Source: Syntrophaceae bacterium
GTDB lineage: Bacteria > Desulfobacterota > Syntrophia > Syntrophales > UBA5619
DNA: 5,565 bases
NCBI GenBank assembly: GCA_919902745.1
Contig: CAKKRN010000137.1
Coordinates: 1-5,565, forward strand
Direction of reading: 5' to 3'
Position numbers and translations under genes: made by a program. The notes under the pieces were generated by a model, which saw only the letters and a list, made by a program, of their open reading frames with translations, searched no databases and was not told where the DNA came from. Positions 1-4,371 of this stretch are shown one piece after another (positions within the stretch are counted from its first letter, which is position 1; every line of letters begins with the position of its first letter).

Positions 1-1127
1 GCCTTGAAATTGTCGAGATCCAGCAGCAGAAGGGTCAAAGGCTGTCCATAGCGGTTCGACCGCTCTGTTTCGCTTTTAAGCTGAATGTAAAAATGCCTGG
101 AATTGTAAAGCTGCGTGAGGTCGTCGATCATGCTGAGGTCCCGGTATCTCTGTTCGCTCTCTTTCAGCTCCTGCTCCGTCTTCTTGAGGCCGGCATAAAG
201 CCGTGCATTGGCGATGGCCCCGGCAATCTGCTCTCCGATCCTCTCCGCCAGCCGGAGATCCTGTTCGGTATAGGCGTTCGGCTTCTTCGACCGGAAATGA
301 AGACTCGCAATAACCTTGTCCCGGGAGATCAGCGGAACGCTCAGCAGCGACCGCATCCCCGCCTGGATGCTGGCGGAGTGATTGGGAAACCGTTTGTCCA
401 TCTCTTCAACGCCCAACGGGTGGCTGAACATGCCGACCCTGGTTCGGACAAGGAGCTCGCTCACCGAACCCTTCAGCGGAAACGCGTCCCCCGGTTGCCG
501 GCCGGTAATATACTCTCCGGAAACGTAGACGGGTCTCGCGATGCCCTGATCGATGTCGAGCAGGTTCACGGAAAGCCTGTCGAAGGGGATCAACTTTAGG
601 ACCTCGGCGGCGAACCTCTCGTAAATCTCTTCGATGTCCAGGGTGGAACCGACCACTTTCCCGATTTCCGCGATGATCGCCATTTCTTGGGCCAGCCGCT
701 CGGCGACATCCTGGTTCCGGCGGAGCTCTTCCTCGGCCCGTTTGAGGGCGGTGATGTCGCGGGCCATGGCCTGAAAGCCTTCAACATGGCCATCCTGCAC
801 GATCAGCTTCGTGTTTTGCGCGAGCCAAATCTCGCCTCCCTCTTTCGTGATCACGGGATATTCGGAATAGGTGTTTTGAAGCCCTTTTACGAACTGGATG
901 CCAAAGAACCTCATCGCCTCCTCACGCATGTCCGGGCGGATCAATGTCGGACAATGCCTTCCGATGATCTCCTCTTTCTCGTATCCCAAGATACGGATCG
1001 CCGCCGGATTCACGAAGGTGAAGTGTCCGGTGTTGTCCGTCGTAAAAACGATATCGCTCGCATCTTCCACCAGTGTTCGATACCGCTCCTCGCTCTTCCG
1101 CAGCGACTCCTTCTCCCGCTGCAACAA
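1..1127 (-). CDS. PAS-GAF-GGDEF signalling protein, probable diguanylate cyclase (3' end beyond window)
   Basis: An open minus-strand frame runs from an in-frame TAA at 1215-1217 to the left edge, giving 375 residues from the proposed start. Residues 1-17 are a charged helix ending in the KSEERYRTLVE lead-in typical of PAS domains. A PAS domain spans about 13-128 (FVNPAAIRILGY; ending in ARDITALKRAEEEL). A GAF domain spans about 150-312 (SLLSVPLISRDKVIASLHF core; IANARLY exit helix). A short coiled coil (311-330) leads into GGDEF, starting DDLTQLYNSRHF at 335 and continuing to the metal-binding DLDNFK at 370-375. The GG(D/E)EF signature itself lies beyond the edge, so cyclase activity cannot be confirmed. 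No transmembrane segment is visible, so it is probably cytosolic. No ATG fits upstream of the PAS domain. I chose TTG at 1127 because GGAAAG lies seven bases before it; this start is uncertain. The family makes c-di-GMP; the ligands of PAS and GAF are unknown. Confidence 0.85.
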   Translation of the reverse strand, partial: MLQREKESLRKSEERYRTLVEDASDIVFTTDNTGHFTFVNPAAIRILGYEKEEIIGRHCPTLIRPDMREEAMRFFGIQFVKGLQNTYSEYPVITKEGGEIWLAQNTKLIVQDGHVEGFQAMARDITALKRAEEELRRNQDVAERLAQEMAIIAEIGKVVGSTLDIEEIYERFAAEVLKLIPFDRLSVNLLDIDQGIARPVYVSGEYITGRQPGDAFPLKGSVSELLVRTRVGMFSHPLGVEEMDKRFPNHSASIQAGMRSLLSVPLISRDKVIASLHFRSKKPNAYTEQDLRLAERIGEQIAGAIANARLYAGLKKTEQELKESEQRYRDLSMIDDLTQLYNSRHFYIQLKSETERSNRYGQPLTLLLLDLDNFK

Positions 1128-1227
1128 CTTCCCACTTTCCCGGACGCTTGAGACCGAGGCGGCAACGAAAAGGCCGACGGCGTGAGCTTCTAAGGGAATC
1201 TGATTCAGTAGGGTTTAACCTTTTACC

Positions 1228-1262
1228 GGCCCCGGGGAACACCACGCCCCGGGGCCTTTTTT
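1228..1262 (+). terminator. Strong rho-independent terminator, plus-strand orientation
   Basis: A perfect 10-bp stem (GGCCCCGGGG at 1228-1237 with CCCCGGGGCC at 1247-1256) encloses a 9-base loop and is followed at once by six T residues at 1257-1262. Read on the minus strand there is no T-run after the stem, so it should act on plus-strand transcription. No convincing plus-strand gene lies just before it. The open frames there are shadows of the PAS-GAF-GGDEF gene. It may stop antisense or read-in transcription from the left, or be left over from a lost gene. Confidence 0.85.
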
Positions 1263-1334
1263 ATCCCCCCTTCTCACCTGGCGGCAGTCCTAATCGTCAG
1301 TATCATATTGCGGATAAAGTAAAAACTCTTGTTC

Positions 1335-1369
1335 ACCCCTCCCCCCTTTTAGAGAAAGAGGGGAGGGGT
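1335..1369. repeat. GC-rich near-perfect hairpin (REP-like element or weak terminator)
   Basis: ACCCCTCCCC at 1335-1344 pairs perfectly with GGGGAGGGGT at 1360-1369. After one C-A mismatch (1345/1359), the arms continue pairing through 1346-1349 with 1355-1358, plus a T-G wobble, leaving a loop of about three bases. It begins 10 bases beyond the AroD-like stop codon. On the minus strand the nearest T-run (1325-1321) is nine bases past the stem, so it is not a classical intrinsic terminator. It could still end or stabilise the 3' end of the metabolic transcript. Purine/pyrimidine-biased palindromes like this are often interspersed genome repeats; only one copy is in this window. Confidence 0.7.
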
Positions 1370-1378
1370 AGGTTTATC

Positions 1379-2245
1379 TTACAGCCAGCGTTGTTCTTCG
1401 GGTGATTTGGGAACAGACCACTCGATATTATCCCATGCCGCCTTCTGGACCTTGATCGGCGGTTGCAACGGGAATATTCCAGCAGGTGAGATCGGCTGTG
1501 TACAGAAAGCCAACATGGATCCGAACATGGGACAAACAGTTCTTCCAATCTTCGAATGGAGACCGTGACTCATCATGATAAAAGGAATCTTCAGGACTTT
1601 TTTGATCTCGATCGTTGCGCGCATGGTGTCAAGCAAATCTTCAAAGTTAAAATCTGCGCTTACGACTTTTACAATATCTGCACCTCGAGCTTCCATCTCC
1701 TTTGCAAAGGAAACCGCTGTTTCCACGGGAAGATGAACGCGTGTATGGGCCGACATTAAGACTTCCCCTCCATCTTTATGGATCTCCGTGATCACTTCCT
1801 TCTGCCGTGCAATGGCATCTGCATTCGTAGTCCAATCCCTAGGCTTGGACTTCCTATTAAGGGTGTACTGTCTCGCCTCTTCTGTCCATTCCAGTGGACC
1901 AGTGCTTGGATCAAATGCATCCGCTTCAAGATCGATTCCACTTGCACCCCATTTTACCATATTGATCAGCAGCTGAATTCGCTCTTCTTCATTCATATCC
2001 AGGTGCTTATCGTAATCCCAGCGATAATTACACACCAGAACCGGCTTGGCCGTTGATTTGAATATATTCCCCATGTCCTTCTCGTTCCAGTATTTTTTAT
2101 CAAGAATCATTAAATTGATCTCGTAAGCATCTGTCCCATCGAAGTCAGAGAGGATCATCGTGCGCACAATCTCCGCCGGGGTAGGATCGGAGATAATCGT
2201 ACAAATGAGGGGCTGCTTGAGTTGGGTAAATTTGATTTTCTGCAT
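1379..2245 (-). CDS. Divergent type I 3-dehydroquinate dehydratase-like (AroD-fold) Schiff-base enzyme
   Basis: 288 residues, ATG at 2245 preceded by AAGGAG eight bases upstream. Type I dehydroquinate dehydratases are (beta/alpha)8 class I aldolase-like enzymes that form a lysine imine. Compared from memory with the enteric AroD, the following appear kept: Glu42 (for E46), Arg75 (R82), His167 in VLMSAHT (H143), the Schiff-base lysine Lys193 in ADIVKVV (K170), and Arg235 before the PMFGS segment (R213). Departures: Asn44 stands where R48 should be, Asp79 for E86, and the SAPGQ loop is SPAGI (252-256), so Q236 is lost. There is also an insertion of roughly 20-40 residues around 111-147, making it longer than the usual 220-250. 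The catalytic machinery is thus present but substrate contacts differ. I infer a dehydratase or retro-aldol-type activity on another substrate rather than the shikimate pathway step. It follows the aconitase X pair by 169 bases in the same direction, which supports a shared pathway. Confidence 0.8.
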   Translation of the reverse strand: MQKIKFTQLKQPLICTIISDPTPAEIVRTMILSDFDGTDAYEINLMILDKKYWNEKDMGNIFKSTAKPVLVCNYRWDYDKHLDMNEEERIQLLINMVKWGASGIDLEADAFDPSTGPLEWTEEARQYTLNRKSKPRDWTTNADAIARQKEVITEIHKDGGEVLMSAHTRVHLPVETAVSFAKEMEARGADIVKVVSADFNFEDLLDTMRATIEIKKVLKIPFIMMSHGLHSKIGRTVCPMFGSMLAFCTQPISPAGIFPLQPPIKVQKAAWDNIEWSVPKSPEEQRWL

Positions 2246-2414
2246 AACTTCTTCTCCTTTTCAATTAATAGATTTGTTTTGGTTCTACTGTATTTCCTTC
2301 TTAGATGCTATTTTTCGACGACTTTCAAAAACCGGCCTGCCTTTGCACCCATATCAGATCGTAATGTTTCTGTTTCGACCTTTAGAATGGCTCTGGCGGG
2401 GATCCCCCATATCG
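2246..2414. other. Intergenic gap between aconitase X small subunit and AroD-like gene
   Basis: 169 bases with no credible gene. A 10-bp perfect palindrome (GGGGATCCCC, 2398-2407) sits seven bases past the small-subunit stop; it is too short and lacks a T-run to be called a terminator. Read on the minus strand, the half nearer the AroD-like gene is A-rich. I see no clear sigma-70 promoter; the best match (TTGAAA then TCTAAG at 17 bases) is poor. Read-through from the aconitase X genes is the simplest view. Confidence 0.5.
2254..2259 (-). promoter_or_regulatory. Ribosome binding site of the AroD-like gene
   Basis: AAGGAG read on the minus strand, eight bases before ATG at 2245. It fixes the start of the AroD-like gene and shows independent translation initiation, as expected after the long gap from the preceding gene. 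Confidence 0.8.
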
Positions 2415-2813
2415 CTATTTTCCCACAATTTCAATAACGCCTTGATCGGCATCAACCTTGATATAATCACCGGTCTTCACCGTCTTCATGATATCTTGTT
2501 CAAATTCGTCAACAATCGGAATCTTGGCCATCACGCCCACAAGTGCGATGACGCCGTCGGCCTTCTGGCAGAGGATGGCCTTGGGTGCAACACCATTCTC
2601 TACACAATTGATGGCCACATAGGGCGCGAGTGTCGAGCCTTTTCCTTTGGGGAAGATAAAGATCTTATCTTTAAAACTCTTTCCCGCGTTCGTTCCAACA
2701 TTGATAATCCCTGTCTCCCTGTTTACATCGCCGAAGAAGGAAAAGTTTTCTTGCTGAACCATGGCTTCCCCTTCGACCTTGCCTCCGAATACCGTCTTCC
2801 CCTTAATTTTCAT
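2415..2813 (-). CDS. Aconitase X small (swivelling) subunit, DUF126 family
   Basis: 132 residues from ATG at 2813. This is the swivel-domain subunit that closes over the active site of aconitase X and, by analogy with aconitases, supplies the catalytic serine. The family signature is clear: GKGST at 57-61 (Ser60 the likely catalytic residue), then NGVAPKAIL (73-81) and GVIALVGVMAKIPIVD (87-102). Length is normal for the stand-alone archaeal/bacterial small subunit. The start overlaps the stop of the large subunit as ATGA (2813-2810), with GGGGAGG eight bases upstream inside the end of the large-subunit gene, so the two are translationally coupled in a fixed ratio. A longer reading from GTG at 2822 is possible but leaves no ribosome binding site at a usable distance. 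Known members dehydrate phosphomevalonate (archaea) or cis-3-hydroxy-L-proline (bacteria); the substrate here is not evident. Confidence 0.93.
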   Translation of the reverse strand: MKIKGKTVFGGKVEGEAMVQQENFSFFGDVNRETGIINVGTNAGKSFKDKIFIFPKGKGSTLAPYVAINCVENGVAPKAILCQKADGVIALVGVMAKIPIVDEFEQDIMKTVKTGDYIKVDADQGVIEIVGK

Positions 2814-4075
2814 GATAACCACCTCCCCGTATCCACATATTTCCCGGTGATTACGGAATCAACACAATCTTTGGTACTCCCGAATCTCACCTTGACAGCC
2901 ATACCCGAACCCGCGTTAATATAGTGGGCACCTTTCACAGAGTCGGTGGCCACGACCTTCGGTTTATCTTCCAGCTTATCCCATGGGGTAAGAGGACCGT
3001 TACAGATGCCCGTAAGAATGGTCGCTCCCGCTTTCTCAATAGGCTCGATCAGACCCATTCGCGTGGCCATATTCAACATGTCGTCGCCCATTCCGAGCCA
3101 GAGCTTTTTCCCTTCCTTTACCTTCTTGCCCTCAAGCTGTTCGGCCAGTTCCTTGAGCTCCGGGATGGAGAGATTGGGACAACCCAAGGCGACCAAATCC
3201 ACATCGTCCGAATCGGTGGTGTTCAGTTTTTTCCACATTTCCTTGATTTCTTTCTTTCCCACAACCACCTTTTCCACGTTCGTCCTCTTTCCAAGGGCAG
3301 CCTGCAGCGTTGGGGCATCCTGCGTTATTCCGACAATATGGCATAGAGCCACAGACCCTGATGTGGCCATTGGCGCAGTAAAATATTTAAAGGATTCAAA
3401 ATCAAGGGTCCTGGCAAGATTGTTGATTACGACAACTCTCTCCTGTGCAACATATCCCACATAGTAGCCAAAGGCACCCAGGTCGGCATTGTTAAGAGTC
3501 TCCGGCTTCAGGGAAGGGTCCGGTTCAAAGATCACTTCACCGTAACGGTTCTCTTCAACCAGGAGATCACAATAGGGCGCCTTCCCCGTGATGGCGCTCA
3601 GGAGAGGCGCAGGACCACCCACGCGGGGATTTCGTGATCCGAACAAAGAGTTGACCAACAAAACCGCCTCAGAGCCGAAAAAATTGGTGTAAGACTTGTA
3701 GAAAGGAATGTTTCCCACCATATATGGACAGCACGTGTAAACATTGATTAAACCAAGTTTTTTATAGTATGGGAAACACTGATTGTAATAGGCCATCTGT
3801 TTCTCTACATATTCCTTTTTGACCCCCATCTTCTCCCAGCGTTTGAGATCAAACGGAAACGGATGAATCGTACTGTAGGTTCTCGCTTTGGCCCCCTCGC
3901 TGATCTTCTTGAGCCATTCTACCGGTTCACCGGTACTGGTATGGGTGTGCGTAACATCCACCAACTTCTCTGCGCCATACACCTCCCCCCATTTCACAAC
4001 CATCTCCATGGCCATAGCCGTTCCTGAGCCATACCCCCCATCCAACATTTTCTTTTCTTCATTAGTCAGTTTCAT
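2810..4075 (-). CDS. Aconitase X large catalytic subunit (AcnX, DUF521 family)
   Basis: 421 residues from ATG at 4075. The N-terminus MKLTNEEKKMLDGGYG matches the usual start of stand-alone AcnX large subunits. Family landmarks in order: TCCPYMVGNIP (114-124; adjacent Cys115 and Cys116), SEAVLLVNSLFGSR (135-148), GPAPLLSAITGKAP (154-167), LGCPNLSIPEL (297-307; Cys299), TGICNGPLTP (355-364; Cys358) and the C-terminal SVKGAHYINAG (379-389). One of Cys115/116 plus Cys299 and Cys358 are the expected Fe-S ligands, so this is a cytosolic Fe-S hydro-lyase. The usual SAHI-G substrate segment is replaced by THTHTSTGEPV (42-52), and the following Thr-Thr-Leu-Asn type segment by TYSTIHPFPFDL (66-77), suggesting a non-standard substrate. 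It is coupled to the small subunit downstream. Neither proline-metabolism genes nor a UbiD-type decarboxylase or mevalonate kinase is in the window to point to a known substrate. An in-frame ATG at 4111 with its own GGAG would add 12 residues. Confidence 0.92.
   Translation of the reverse strand: MKLTNEEKKMLDGGYGSGTAMAMEMVVKWGEVYGAEKLVDVTHTHTSTGEPVEWLKKISEGAKARTYSTIHPFPFDLKRWEKMGVKKEYVEKQMAYYNQCFPYYKKLGLINVYTCCPYMVGNIPFYKSYTNFFGSEAVLLVNSLFGSRNPRVGGPAPLLSAITGKAPYCDLLVEENRYGEVIFEPDPSLKPETLNNADLGAFGYYVGYVAQERVVVINNLARTLDFESFKYFTAPMATSGSVALCHIVGITQDAPTLQAALGKRTNVEKVVVGKKEIKEMWKKLNTTDSDDVDLVALGCPNLSIPELKELAEQLEGKKVKEGKKLWLGMGDDMLNMATRMGLIEPIEKAGATILTGICNGPLTPWDKLEDKPKVVATDSVKGAHYINAGSGMAVKVRFGSTKDCVDSVITGKYVDTGRWLS
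2822..2828 (-). promoter_or_regulatory. Ribosome binding site of the small subunit inside the large-subunit gene
   Basis: GGGGAGG on the minus strand, encoded within the last codons of the large subunit and eight bases before ATG at 2813. It decides the ATG start over the in-frame GTG at 2822 and supports termination-reinitiation coupling at the ATGA overlap. Confidence 0.85.
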
Positions 4076-4105
4076 AATTCCTCCGTTCAACATTTTGTGT
4101 TCTTC
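4035..4105 (-). repeat. Imperfect 45-base-offset direct repeat at the AcnX start
   Basis: Two 26-base segments (4105-4080 and 4060-4035, read on the minus strand) match at 21 of 26 positions and are offset by exactly 15 codons in the same frame. They encode EEHKMLNGG and EEKKMLDGG. The second belongs to the normal AcnX N-terminus. The first lies upstream of the preferred ATG, and its Gly-Gly codons form the GGAGG ribosome binding site. It looks like a small in-frame tandem duplication. Confidence 0.6.
4080..4084 (-). promoter_or_regulatory. Ribosome binding site of the AcnX large subunit
   Basis: GGAGG on the minus strand, four bases before ATG at 4075, which gives a protein starting where the family normally starts. 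A competing GGAG at 4119-4122 lies seven bases before an in-frame ATG at 4111. Both signals look usable, so dual initiation is possible. Confidence 0.65.
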
Positions 4106-4191
4106 ATGCATCAAAGGTCTCCGCAGAAACTGGTCTCTCGCGCTCTCTTTACCGGAAAAGGTCTGATAAGAAACGACATTTCCGCAGAACC

Positions 4192-4214
4192 CCGTTTCAA
4201 GGAACTTGAAAAGG
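4192..4214. promoter_or_regulatory. Inverted repeat, possible operator upstream of AcnX
   Basis: TTTCAAG (4195-4201), GAA, then CTTGAAA (4205-4211) form a perfect 7-bp dyad with a 3-base centre. After one mismatched pair (4194/4212) two more pairs follow (CC 4192-4193 with GG 4213-4214). The size and symmetry fit a binding site for a dimeric transcription factor. It lies about 85-100 bases before the AcnX starts. No regulator gene is visible here. Confidence 0.4.
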
Positions 4215-4256
4215 TATTACCCCGTCAACAATCCATGAAAACTACCTTAATCCCGA

Positions 4257-4281
4257 TGAGATAAAAAACCCGCTGATCTCA
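4257..4281. promoter_or_regulatory. Short inverted repeat flanking an A/T run
   Basis: TGAGAT (4257-4262) and ATCTCA (4276-4281) are perfect 6-bp arms around a 13-base loop. On the minus strand the loop contains GCGGG followed by six T residues, so the T-run is inside the hairpin and not after it. That is not a normal terminator; it could be a weak regulatory dyad or chance. Confidence 0.25.
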
Positions 4282-4371
4282 ATTCCATCAATTCGATGTC
4301 ATCCAATTGGTTATGACACGTTCTCCCGCAACCTATCGAGCAAAAGCATAGGCAATGCACGGCACCACTGT

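Larger units (their letters stand above)
4115..4371. other. 257-base gap upstream of the AcnX genes
   Basis: No credible gene on either strand; the plus-strand open frame reaching 4166 is a shadow of the AcnX gene. The gap separates the Fe-S protein stop (4372) from AcnX and holds two inverted repeats (4192-4214 and 4257-4281). I could not find a convincing sigma-70 or sigma-54 promoter: a TTGACG near 4227-4222 has no good -10 at the right distance. The gap is long enough for AcnX to have its own regulated promoter. Confidence 0.5.

Noticed and set aside
93..1151. Plus-strand open frames of 168 and 154 codons at 93-599 and 687-1151
   Set aside because: They lie antisense to the PAS-GAF-GGDEF gene, whose minus-strand translation shows unmistakable domain motifs; the plus-strand products resemble no family.
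922..1245. Minus-strand 107-codon frame starting with ATG at 1245
   Set aside because: It is out of frame with the PAS domain and arginine-rich, running through the terminator stem; a shadow frame.
2246..2414. Possible sigma-70 promoter before the AroD-like gene
   Set aside because: TTGAAA has only TCTAAG at 17 bases; too weak to annotate.
2160..2924. Plus-strand 254-codon open frame
   Set aside because: Antisense to the aconitase X small subunit and its neighbours; no recognisable domain, and the minus-strand genes are well supported.
2810..4114. Reading the aconitase X pair as archaeal mevalonate-pathway phosphomevalonate dehydratase
   Set aside because: No other mevalonate-pathway gene is in view, the substrate segments differ from the usual motif, and the neighbours are oxidoreductase and AroD-like genes.
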